From the NCBI RefSeq assembly GCF_007066085.1, contig NZ_CP041405.1, positions 1,364,001 to 1,428,000 on the forward strand: a stretch of 64,000 bases of DNA, in the 5' to 3' direction. Below the pieces are notes generated by a model, which saw only the letters and a program-made list of their open reading frames with translations, did not search any database and was not told the DNA's origin. This document shows, piece by piece, positions 37,344 through 45,854 of this stretch. The stretch is from Paenibacillus thiaminolyticus (GTDB lineage: Bacteria > Bacillota > Bacilli > Paenibacillales > Paenibacillaceae). Every line of letters begins with the position of its first letter. Positions within the stretch are counted from its first letter, which is position 1. Both the position numbers and the translations under genes were made by a program.

Positions 37344-37445
37344 TCTGCTTCAGGCTCTATTGATTACATGGATTTTCATAAATGTGCTCTTGATTCAATG
37401 TGAATGGACTCACAATCTGCAGAAATGCGCCACGCTCATGTGCCG

Positions 37446-38228
37446 TTATTGCCGTTGTCGCACCGGGCTGATGAACCAATAAGCCATGCCTACGAAAATG
37501 GCGCCGCCAACGATATTGCCCAGCGTCACGGGAATCATGTTATGCAGCCACCCCGCGATCGTCACCGTCTCCGGATGCTGCGGCAGCAGCAAGGCCGTCG
37601 TCAGCAGCGACATATTGGCTACGCTGTGTTCAAATCCAGTGGCGATGAAGGCATACAGCATCCACCATATCAATACCAGCTTGGCGATCTCTTCCTTGGC
37701 GCGCATCGCCGTCCAGATCGCCAGACAGACGAGCCAGTTGCACAGAATGCCGCGGAAGAAGAGCTGATCGATCGGCAGCTTCATCTTCGCAGCCGCTGCC
37801 GTGAACAGCAGATGATCGGCCGGTGCGGCGCCGAACACGCCCGATCCTCGAATGAGCAGACTGAACAGAACCGCACCGAGCAGATTGCCGAGAAAGACGA
37901 TGCCCCAGTTCGCCCACGTCGTCCGCCAAGGCGTCCTTCCCGACAAGGAACTGACGGTGAACAGCATATTGTTCCCCGTGAACAACTCGGAGCCGGCAAA
38001 TATGACCAGGGTCAGGGCAATCCCGAAGGACATGCCCATCACCAGCGGCACGGCAGGAGAACCTGCCGCCTTGAAGCTTCCGCCGACCGTAAAAATAAGC
38101 ATAATGCCGAAGCCGACATAGGCGCCTGCCAGCATCGCCGACACGATATAACGCAGCAGCCCCGACTGCATCAGCTTCTTCTTCGCTTCTACCGCTTCAT
38201 TGACGGCTTCCAGGGATCCCTTGAACAT
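37446..38228 (-). CDS. nirC: Formate/nitrite transporter (NirC-like)
   Basis: 260 residues with six or seven membrane spans of the FocA/NirC pentameric channel family; the conserved GNLLGA and GNIVGGAIFVG segments and the pore histidine in FEHSVANM are visible. Sharing an operon with nitrite reductase argues for nitrite uptake rather than formate, although pflBA lies 5 kb away. It follows nirD by 49 bases. Confidence 0.9.
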   Translation of the reverse strand: MFKGSLEAVNEAVEAKKKLMQSGLLRYIVSAMLAGAYVGFGIMLIFTVGGSFKAAGSPAVPLVMGMSFGIALTLVIFAGSELFTGNNMLFTVSSLSGRTPWRTTWANWGIVFLGNLLGAVLFSLLIRGSGVFGAAPADHLLFTAAAAKMKLPIDQLFFRGILCNWLVCLAIWTAMRAKEEIAKLVLIWWMLYAFIATGFEHSVANMSLLTTALLLPQHPETVTIAGWLHNMIPVTLGNIVGGAIFVGMAYWFISPVRQRQ

Positions 38229-38277
38229 CGCATCTCAACCCCTCTCTTCTCTATCCCGCTAATGGATCTTTTGCCTG

Positions 38278-38637
38278 TTACATGTTGTCCGCGCTTCCGT
38301 CCCGGCCTGCCCCGCCTGCCGCAATCTTCACGATGCCGTCCTGCGCCTTGATTGGATAGGTCTTTACCTGCCCGGTGTCCGGCTCCTGGACGCGGCCATC
38401 GCGAAGATCGATCTTCCAATCATACAGCGGATCATATAAGTAATGTCCGGATACGATTCCTTCGCTGAGCGGGCCGCCCTTCGGATGCGGGCTCCGATCC
38501 TCCAGCGCATACCAGCCGCCTTCCGTCCGGAAGACTGCAACCGCTGCTCCATTCATCCGCACGACGCGACCCACTCGCGGCAAAAACTGATCCATCTCTC
38601 CTACGGCCACAAACGCTCCGTCCACTGATTTGGCCAT
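38278..38637 (-). CDS. nirD: Assimilatory nitrite reductase small subunit
   Basis: 119 residues from the ATG at 38637 with GGAGGAG upstream. It has a Rieske-like fold, but the cluster ligands are replaced (SPHPKGG and DPLYDWK instead of CxH and CxxH), as is normal for NirD, which carries no iron-sulphur cluster. It works with NirB as NADH-dependent nitrite reductase. It starts 19 bases after the nirB stop. Confidence 0.93.
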   Translation of the reverse strand: MAKSVDGAFVAVGEMDQFLPRVGRVVRMNGAAVAVFRTEGGWYALEDRSPHPKGGPLSEGIVSGHYLYDPLYDWKIDLRDGRVQEPDTGQVKTYPIKAQDGIVKIAAGGAGRDGSADNM

Positions 38638-38656
38638 GCTCGTCTCCTCCTCTCCG

Positions 38657-41080
38657 CTATTGCTCCAAACTAACGGCTTCGAACAGCTTGCTCCGCAAAT
38701 CCGGCTGCTCCAATACTTGCTTCCATGGGTCTTCCGCCTGGGCCAGAGCGATGTTGATCCGTTCAACGAGCCGCTTGCGCTCCTCGCTGTCTTCCACGAC
38801 CGTTCGCCGGATTGCGTCCAGCCCGATTCGCTCAACCCATTCCGAAGTCCGCTCCAAGTAGTTGGCCGTCTCGCGGTAATATTGAATGGCAGCCGCCGTC
38901 GTCTCCACAAGCTCCTCATCCGTCTTGACCTTGCACAGCAGATCCGCCAGCCGCGGCTTAATGCCGCCGTTGCCGCCGATATAGATCTCCCAGCCGCCGT
39001 CATTGCCGACGATGCCGATATCCTTCGTGCAGGATTCGGCGCAGTTACGAGGGCAGCCGTTCACCGCCATTTTGAACTTGGCCGGATAGTCGATCCGTTC
39101 GAACTTGCGCTCCAGCAGCGCACCCATGGCCAGCGAATCCTGCGTACCGAAGCGGCAGTATCGGGAGCCTACGCAGGTTTTGACCGTGCGCAGCGATTTG
39201 GCATAGGCATAGCCCGACGGCATATCGAGTGCCTCCCACACTTTCGGCACATCTTCTTTTTTCACGCCGATCAGATCGATCCGCTGTCCCCCCGTCATTT
39301 TGACGAGTTCCACATTATACTGAAGCGACACATCCGCAATTTTTTTCAATTCTTCCGGCGAGGTCATGCCGCCGTACATGCGCGGCACGACTGTGTAGGT
39401 GCCGTCCTTCTGAATATTGGCGTTCATCCGCTCGTTCACGAAGCGCGACGATTTCTCGTCCCGGTAGCTTTCCGGCCACATCATACCGAGATAGTAGTTC
39501 AGCGCGGGACGGCATTTTGAGCAGCCCTCCGGCTGCTTCCATTCGAGCGCCGCCATCACTTCGTGAACCGTATGGAGCCCTTGCTCCCGAATCGCCGCGA
39601 CGATCTCGTCGCGCGAGTGCTCGGTGCAGCCGCAGATGCCTTGCTTGACGGCGCCTGCCTCGAAGCCGTCGCCGAGAGCATGCTGGAGCAGCTGCTCCAC
39701 CAGCGGCTTGCAGCCGCCGCAGGAGCGCGATGCGCCGGTGCAGGCCTTGACTTCCTCCAGCGTCGTCAGGCCGTTGTCTGCGATGGCGTCCATAATCATC
39801 TTTTTGGTCACGCCATTGCACCCGCAGACGATATCGTCATCCGCCAATTCGGCGGCCGCATTCGCTTTCGAGCCGCAGCAGCCTCCCGTACCCGTCAATT
39901 CCTGGTACAGCTCGTCGGTCATCGCCGCCCCCTGCTTCACGAGGCGTTCCAGCTTGGCGCCATCATCCGTATCGCCGAACAGCACGGCGCCGACGATGAT
40001 ATTATCCCGGAGCACGATTTTCCGGTATGTGCGCTTCCACCCGTCATGGAAGGTCAGGGTAGTGCATTCCGGCGTCTCCAGGAAAATGCCTGTCGAGAAG
40101 ACATCAACGCCGGACACCTTGAGCTTGGTCGAGCAGACCGAGCCTTCATACGGCTTCGTCTCCACGCCGGCGAGCGTCTTCGCCAGCACCGCCCCCTGCT
40201 CGAACAGCGGAGCGACGAGCCCGTAGCAGACGCCGCGATGCTCCGTGCACTCTCCGACGGCATATACGTCTTCGGCGGAAGTCCGCAGGCAGTCGTCCAC
40301 CACGATGCCCCGGTTCACGTCGAGGCCGCTCGCCTGGCCGATGCCGATATTCGGGCAAATGCCGACCGCCATGACGACGAACTCCGCCTTCAATTCCGTC
40401 CCGTCGCTGAAGCGCAGGCCTTCGACGCGCTCGCCGCCCGTAATCTCCACCGTCTGCTTGCCGAGCGCGAACCGGATGCCTTGGCGTTCCAGTTCCTGCT
40501 CAAGCAGGCGCGCCGCGGTCATATCGAGCTGGCGCTCCATCACATATTCAGGCAGATGGACCACCGTCACGTCCATGCCCAGCTGAACCAGCCCCTTCGC
40601 CGCTTCCAGGCCGAGCAAGCCGCCGCCGATGACGGCTGCCGTCTTATACGTTCCCGCTGCGGCAATCATGCGATCGCAATCCTCGATGCTGCGGAAGCCG
40701 ACGACGCCCTCCTTGTCCGCGCCGGGGACAGGCAGCCGGAACGGCGTCGATCCGGTCGCGATGATGACCCGATCATACGGCACCTCGCGGCCCTTATCGG
40801 TCAGGACGACGCGGCGTTCCGTGTCGATCCGCTCCCCCTTCTCGCCCGCCAGCAGTGTAATGCCGGCCTCGTCATACCACCAATATGGATTCAATACGAT
40901 ATCATCCAGCTTCTTGCTGCCCTCCAGCACGTAAGACAGCAGAATCCGGTTGTAGTTGGGATGTGGTTCCTCCCCAATCACCGTAATGTCACAACGATCG
41001 GTCAGCTTCAACAACTGCTCCACCGTATTGATGCCTGCCATGCCGTTGCCTACGACGGCCAGCCGCCATTTTCGTTCCAT
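38657..41080 (-). CDS. nirB: NADH-dependent nitrite reductase large subunit
   Basis: 807 residues. Domains in order: FAD/NAD(P)-binding oxidoreductase (VVGNGMAGINTVEQLL at the N terminus), BFD-like [2Fe-2S] domain (CGCNG then CTGASRSCGGC), ferredoxin-like half domain, and the sirohaem/[4Fe-4S] domain with CVGSRYC and CPRNCAESC as cluster ligands. It reduces nitrite to ammonium by six electrons in the cytosol. The start has AGGAGGGACC. No clear Fnr box was found in front of it. Confidence 0.97.
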   Translation of the reverse strand: MERKWRLAVVGNGMAGINTVEQLLKLTDRCDITVIGEEPHPNYNRILLSYVLEGSKKLDDIVLNPYWWYDEAGITLLAGEKGERIDTERRVVLTDKGREVPYDRVIIATGSTPFRLPVPGADKEGVVGFRSIEDCDRMIAAAGTYKTAAVIGGGLLGLEAAKGLVQLGMDVTVVHLPEYVMERQLDMTAARLLEQELERQGIRFALGKQTVEITGGERVEGLRFSDGTELKAEFVVMAVGICPNIGIGQASGLDVNRGIVVDDCLRTSAEDVYAVGECTEHRGVCYGLVAPLFEQGAVLAKTLAGVETKPYEGSVCSTKLKVSGVDVFSTGIFLETPECTTLTFHDGWKRTYRKIVLRDNIIVGAVLFGDTDDGAKLERLVKQGAAMTDELYQELTGTGGCCGSKANAAAELADDDIVCGCNGVTKKMIMDAIADNGLTTLEEVKACTGASRSCGGCKPLVEQLLQHALGDGFEAGAVKQGICGCTEHSRDEIVAAIREQGLHTVHEVMAALEWKQPEGCSKCRPALNYYLGMMWPESYRDEKSSRFVNERMNANIQKDGTYTVVPRMYGGMTSPEELKKIADVSLQYNVELVKMTGGQRIDLIGVKKEDVPKVWEALDMPSGYAYAKSLRTVKTCVGSRYCRFGTQDSLAMGALLERKFERIDYPAKFKMAVNGCPRNCAESCTKDIGIVGNDGGWEIYIGGNGGIKPRLADLLCKVKTDEELVETTAAAIQYYRETANYLERTSEWVERIGLDAIRRTVVEDSEERKRLVERINIALAQAEDPWKQVLEQPDLRSKLFEAVSLEQ

Positions 41081-41296
41081 GATGGTCCCTCCTTGTCACA
41101 ATCCGAAATCCATTCATATATTGTTACTTTTTTCACATACTTTTCTACCTGGATCATACCTCAGGCTGGAAGGGCATCGAGTGATTACACGCACACCAAA
41201 TGTGGCGGTTTTCCTCTCGTTTGTTCACATTTGACTGTGGCCGCTCCATATGTGCTCCGGGGGCCTTTCCCGTTGCCATTGCCACCGAATTTTCAC

Positions 41297-41371
41297 TGCA
41301 CTTACACTGCACTTACACTTCACTTACACTTCACTTACACTTCACTTACACTGTACTTACACTGTACTTAC
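41297..41371. repeat. Nearly seven tandem 11-bp repeats
   Basis: Units TGCACTTACAC, TTCACTTACAC and TGTACTTACAC follow one another from 41297, all 11 bases long and varying only at the first three bases. They lie in the 622-bp gap between nirB and the glycosidase gene. Related CACTTAC words are scattered on to about 41490. Nothing else is recognised in 41081-41577. Confidence 0.85.
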
Positions 41372-41577
41372 TTTACTGCTACTTACCACCGTAATTTCAC
41401 TGCCCTCATCCTACTTACCCCTGCACTTTCCACTGCATTTCTGCCGTTATACTGTACTCGCGACTGCACTCACCACTACACTTGCTGCTGTACTTGCTTC
41501 TCTCCCCATTCCCCGCGCCGCAAGCCCCGTACCGCTTTTTGCGCCTCCTCTCCAATCGCGAACGGGAATTTCCTATA

Positions 41578-41606
41578 AAGACAGCCCTCCCGGCTTCCCC
41601 TATAAT
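41578..41606 (+). promoter_or_regulatory. Likely promoter of glycosidase gene
   Basis: AAGACA, 17 bases, TATAAT: a perfect -10 with a 4-of-6 -35, about 97 bases before the start codon at 41703. Confidence 0.55.
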
Positions 41607-41702
41607 GGGAACAGCATCAACTCAAGAATTTCAAATTAAAAGGTTGTTCGAAATGCCCGCTGCGGCCTTTTGAACGCGCATTTATTTAAAGGAGATACGA
41701 TA

Positions 41703-44700
41703 ATGAAGACTTCTTATGTATGTCTATATGATCCAAGCTTCCCGTCCGCCAGCAACGCACTCCCTTCCGGCATGCGGGATCGTCTCGCCTCCGAATGGAA
41801 TATCGTGCAAGCGGAGCGTCTCGCCGAAGCACTTGACGCGCAGCAGGACGGCGTATTTATCAACCTGCACGCCCCGTACTTCCCGAAGAGCGCGTGGACG
41901 TCCATCGCCGCGTTCCTCGAACGGGGCGGACATCTGCTCAGCGCGGGCGGCTCCCCCTTCCGCATTCCCGTCTACCGCGACGGCAGCGGCTGGACGGCGG
42001 AGCCGGAGCAGACAGCCTATCACCAGCGTCTTCGCATCCACGAGTGCATGCCGGTGCAGGCGGACCGGTTCGAGCGCTTCGCCGCCAACGTGGAGCGCCC
42101 CTTGTTCGAGCAGGCGGCACCGCTATGGCCGGCTTCGCCAACCTGCAGCTTCGTGCTCTGGGTGACCCGGCACGACGACTGTCCCGGCGAGCATGGTTCC
42201 GCCGGCCCGATGGATGCCCACATCATACCGCTCGTCACGGCGCTGGATCGTGACGGCCGGGAGGTGGGCGCGCCCGTCGTGCTGCTCGAAAACACGAAGG
42301 GCGAATTCGCCGGCACCCGATGGCTGTTCGTGAACCAGCCGCTGACGGCAGAGTTCCTCGAGCAGGCGGGAGCGGAGACACTCCTCGCCTGGGCCCGCTA
42401 TTGCTCGTACGGCGTCAGCGATTGGTGGCTGAAGCCGGGCCGGGCCTGTTATGAGCCGGGCGAGCGCCCGAAGCTGACGCTGCAGACGCAGCTGCTGCAC
42501 GCGGCACGCGCCAGCTACGGCGCCGGCGGCCCGCTGGCCGCTTCTCGTCGAAGCGTGGCCGACGCCGCGGAAGCGGATGTCGTCTGGCAGGCAAGCGTCG
42601 AGCTGACGGCGGACGACGGCGAGGTGCTGTGGCGCAGTGAGCTCTCCGTCCGCTGCGGGCGGGAGCTGGAGCGGCTGATCCTGACGCCGGACACCGTGCT
42701 CGCTCCGGGCATGTACCGGGTGCATGCCCGGCTTGTGAGCGGCACCGGCGAGGTCCGCCTGCTGCGGCAGGGCTTCTGGTGCCGCGACGAAGCGCTGCTG
42801 CGGAGCGGCTCGTTCCTGAAGGCGGGCCGGGATTACTTCGAGCGCGACGGCGTTCCTGTTCCTATCGTCGGCATGACGTATATGTCAAGCGATGTGGCGC
42901 GCAAGTTCGTGTTCCTTCCGAACGCGGCGGTATGGGATCGTGATATGGCCCAGATGAAGAAGGCCGGAATCAATCTAATCCGCACCGGCATCTGGACCGC
43001 GTACCGCCACATCATGTATGTGGACGGGCATCCGTCCGAGGATGTGCTGTGCGCCCTGGACGCCTTCTTCCTGACTGCGAAGAAGCACGGCATCGAAGTA
43101 TGCTTCAACTTCTTCTCCTTCGCGCCGGAGCTGTGGGAAGGTTCGAATCCTTACCTCGATCCGCGCAGCATCGAGGCGCAGAAGCGCTTCATCGGAGCGG
43201 TCGTCGAGCGGCACCGCCACACCTCGTTCGTCCATTGGGATCTGATCAACGAGCCGTCTCTGTTCGATCCGAAGCGAGTGTTCGCCGGGCCGCGCAGCGC
43301 GAAGGATAAGTATGAGATCGCGGCCTTCCGGGAATGGCTCAAGGAACGCTACGCCGGCGATATCCGGCTGCTGCAGGAGCGCTGGGGCATGACGCCGGAG
43401 CAGGCGCCGGGCTTCCGCGCGATTATGCCGCCGGAGCCGCAGGAGATTAACTTCGATGCCCAGGATATGATTAAGGAGAAAAAAGGGACGCGCTGGCTGG
43501 ATTATTCGTTGTTCACGATGGAGATGCTCAACCGGTGGGTGCATGCAATGCGCGACACGATTTCGTTCCATCAGCCGGAGCAGCTCGTATGCATCGGCCA
43601 GGATGAGGCGCTGGCGGCACAGCGGCCAAGCCCGTTCTTCTATGAAGCGTCCGTCGATTATACATCGAACCATTCATGGTGGCTGTACGATCAGCTCATC
43701 TGGGACGGCGTGTTCACGAAGACGCCGTACAAGCCGAACCTCATCCAGGAGACGGGCATCATGTACGGCATGACGCCGGATGGCTTCGCCTTGCGGACGG
43801 AGGAGCAGCTGCGCAACATTTTGGAGCGGAAATACGCCTATGCGTTCGCGACCGGCTGCGCCGGGGCGGTGCAATGGATCTGGAACACGAATTTCTATAT
43901 GAACAATGTGAATGAATCCAATATCGGCGCGCTGCGCGCGGACGGCACGGAGAAGCCGGAGGCCGATGTCTCCTATGACTTCGGCGCATTTATGCAGGCG
44001 GCAGCCCCGCTCTTCCGGGATCGGGAGCTGGAGCCGATCGTCGTCATCTACCCGGAAGCGAACGATCTGTCGAACCGGCGGATGGCGGCCGAAGCGACGT
44101 CAACGGCGGCGCGTGTGCTGGCCTATGAGTTGAAGGTTCCGTTCCGGGCGATGGGAGAATACCAGCTGGAAGCGCTGGATGATATGCCCCCGCGGCTTAT
44201 TATCGTGCCGTCTCCGCATCATTTGACCGATGCAGCTCTCGATCGTGTGCTCGCCTTCGTGGATCGTTCCGGCGCGACCTTGCTCATCACCGGCCCGCTC
44301 GGCCGCAACGAATATTGGCAAGCGACCGCCCGGATGGACAGCCTGCTCGGTCCGCGGCGCCTCGGCAGCGTCGTGCGCGAGGAGCGCTTCCTCCTCGCAG
44401 GGCGGGAGATTCCGCTCTCGTTCGGCGGCCGCAAGATTAAGCAGGTATTCAAAGAAACGAATGCCGACGGCAGCCCGTCCACGCTCCTAGAGCAGCCGTT
44501 CGGAAGCGGCAAGCTGCTCTGGGTCGGCCTCCCGGTCGAATGGAACGATCGGCAGGCTGCCATCGCGGAGCTGTACGCGCATGCCATACAGACCGCATCC
44601 ATCGAGCCTGATCTGCGCTGGGAAGAAGGCGGCAGCCGCCCGGGAATCTACGGACGCTGCCTCACCTTCGCGCAGGGCCGTCTCTATCTGTTCGTGTCCG

Positions 44701-44864
44701 AATCAGGGCAGGATGAGATCGTCCGCATCGTCCAGCCTGACAACGGAACAACGTACGCTTTCAAGCTGGCCAGCGAACGCACCGTCATGTTCGCTGCCGA
44801 TCGCCAGGGCGAGTTGATCGCCGTCTACCGGCCGCGGGAGGTCGAGATCGAAGTCATCAAGTAA
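41703..44864 (+). CDS. Large clan GH-A glycoside hydrolase, beta-galactosidase-like
   Basis: 1053 residues from the ATG at 41703 (AAAGGAGATACG upstream). An N-terminal beta-rich region of about 380 residues leads to a TIM barrel with the acid/base E517 in HWDLINEP and the nucleophile E683 in LIQETG, both at strand ends as in clan GH-A. A Rossmann-like region at about 780-890 (LIIVPSPHHLT, LLITGPLG) resembles the trimerisation domain of GH42 enzymes, and a beta domain ends the protein. No signal peptide is seen, so it should act on imported oligosaccharides. The exact family and sugar are open. GC is higher than average, with no sign of recent transfer. Confidence 0.75.
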   Translation: MKTSYVCLYDPSFPSASNALPSGMRDRLASEWNIVQAERLAEALDAQQDGVFINLHAPYFPKSAWTSIAAFLERGGHLLSAGGSPFRIPVYRDGSGWTAEPEQTAYHQRLRIHECMPVQADRFERFAANVERPLFEQAAPLWPASPTCSFVLWVTRHDDCPGEHGSAGPMDAHIIPLVTALDRDGREVGAPVVLLENTKGEFAGTRWLFVNQPLTAEFLEQAGAETLLAWARYCSYGVSDWWLKPGRACYEPGERPKLTLQTQLLHAARASYGAGGPLAASRRSVADAAEADVVWQASVELTADDGEVLWRSELSVRCGRELERLILTPDTVLAPGMYRVHARLVSGTGEVRLLRQGFWCRDEALLRSGSFLKAGRDYFERDGVPVPIVGMTYMSSDVARKFVFLPNAAVWDRDMAQMKKAGINLIRTGIWTAYRHIMYVDGHPSEDVLCALDAFFLTAKKHGIEVCFNFFSFAPELWEGSNPYLDPRSIEAQKRFIGAVVERHRHTSFVHWDLINEPSLFDPKRVFAGPRSAKDKYEIAAFREWLKERYAGDIRLLQERWGMTPEQAPGFRAIMPPEPQEINFDAQDMIKEKKGTRWLDYSLFTMEMLNRWVHAMRDTISFHQPEQLVCIGQDEALAAQRPSPFFYEASVDYTSNHSWWLYDQLIWDGVFTKTPYKPNLIQETGIMYGMTPDGFALRTEEQLRNILERKYAYAFATGCAGAVQWIWNTNFYMNNVNESNIGALRADGTEKPEADVSYDFGAFMQAAAPLFRDRELEPIVVIYPEANDLSNRRMAAEATSTAARVLAYELKVPFRAMGEYQLEALDDMPPRLIIVPSPHHLTDAALDRVLAFVDRSGATLLITGPLGRNEYWQATARMDSLLGPRRLGSVVREERFLLAGREIPLSFGGRKIKQVFKETNADGSPSTLLEQPFGSGKLLWVGLPVEWNDRQAAIAELYAHAIQTASIEPDLRWEEGGSRPGIYGRCLTFAQGRLYLFVSESGQDEIVRIVQPDNGTTYAFKLASERTVMFAADRQGELIAVYRPREVEIEVIK

Positions 44865-44893
44865 GCGGAGCAGGCGAGTTCCGGATAACGGCA

Positions 44894-44938
44894 ACAAGCC
44901 CTTGCAGCGCAATCATTCATTGCGTCGCAAGGGCTTGT
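44894..44938 (+). terminator. Hairpin between converging genes
   Basis: ACAAGCCCTTGC and GCAAGGGCTTGT pair, with an inner GCGCAAT/ATTGCG stem, 30 bases after the glycosidase stop and just beyond the stop of the opposing lipoprotein gene. It could end transcription from both sides, though T runs are short. Confidence 0.65.
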
Positions 44939-44958
44939 CCCGTCTGTACCCCACTTAT

Positions 44959-45699
44959 TTATGGTGTAATGTTGATTTCGATCTCGTCATCAGGCTTCAG
45001 CTTGCGCTCGGCATCCTGATTATAATTCAGCTTCTTGTCATTCACCTTCAAGGAGAGGACCGCCTTGACGTCCGGTTCCTTCTCGCCGATGCGAAGGACA
45101 TGCTTATGGTCCTCGTCCAGACTGATCTGCGCGAAGTTCTGAACCAGCTCCTGGAGCGTTAATTCCTCCGTCCAACGGACCAGATAGGAATTCGTAATAT
45201 TCGGCGCGACCGTGCCTCCCTCGATGCGAAGCGTCACGCTGGGAGCCGCCACATGGTTCGTGCGGACCTCCATCTTCTTGATGAAGACGCCGACGACATC
45301 GTCAGGCTTCAGCTTCTTATCCATGGCGAACGGCAGCACGAATTCCTTCCCGTTCAGCAGCAGGCCCCACTCCATCTTCGGATCGAGGGCCACATCGCCA
45401 ACCGAGACGATGGCGGACTTGTCTTCGGATACTTTGACGGTTCCGGATTGCTTCAGCGCGTCGACGAGCTGCATGGATTGCTCATAGCTTACAACGATGC
45501 GCTCCGACAAAGTTGGAACGAATGTGCCTCCGTCAATCGAGACGATAACTTCCTTCCCAGGAGGCTGCGCGTCTTCCTGCTCTCCCCTGTGGGAAACGCT
45601 CGATGCGCATGCTGAAGACACCAAAAAGAGAACGCCCAGCAGCAGCAGCTCAAAGCCGCGCCAGCTGCCCTTCCTGAAGCTGACATGATGTTTCCCCAT
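44959..45699 (-). CDS. Probable lipoprotein with two tandem DUF4430-like domains
   Basis: 246 residues. A hydrophobic N terminus ends in LVSSACASS, an atypical lipobox, so lipid anchoring is likely but not certain. Two homologous blocks of about 90 residues follow (about 52-142 and 155-245), each beginning IxIxGGT-x-xP and ending KLKPDD-(V/E)-(V/I), which resembles the beta-grasp DUF4430/transcobalamin C-terminal-like fold. It should be extracellular and bind a ligand or a surface protein. It lies downstream of the Bce permease gene, 155 bases away, and may or may not be co-transcribed. Confidence 0.6.
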   Translation of the reverse strand: MGKHHVSFRKGSWRGFELLLLGVLFLVSSACASSVSHRGEQEDAQPPGKEVIVSIDGGTFVPTLSERIVVSYEQSMQLVDALKQSGTVKVSEDKSAIVSVGDVALDPKMEWGLLLNGKEFVLPFAMDKKLKPDDVVGVFIKKMEVRTNHVAAPSVTLRIEGGTVAPNITNSYLVRWTEELTLQELVQNFAQISLDEDHKHVLRIGEKEPDVKAVLSLKVNDKKLNYNQDAERKLKPDDEIEINITP

Positions 45700-45854
45700 T
45701 GCCGTCCACTCACTTTCCCACCTTCAAGTTAACCGCATTCACTTGAGACACTCTGCATCTATTATGCATGAAAGATGGCGAGAAAAAGTATCAATCCAGT
45801 AACAATACCAACGGGGTTATCCATGATTCGACACGGATGGAAGTTAGCGTCAAG

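Noticed and set aside
41081..41160. Fnr box in front of nirB
   Set aside because: The best candidate, TGTGA-AAAAG-TAACA, has a spacing of five and a mismatch; another regulator such as ResD is possible but not shown.
39563..41578. Long plus-strand open frame opposite nirB and through the 11-bp repeats
   Set aside because: It is a mirror of nirB and then translates the repeat; no start signal.
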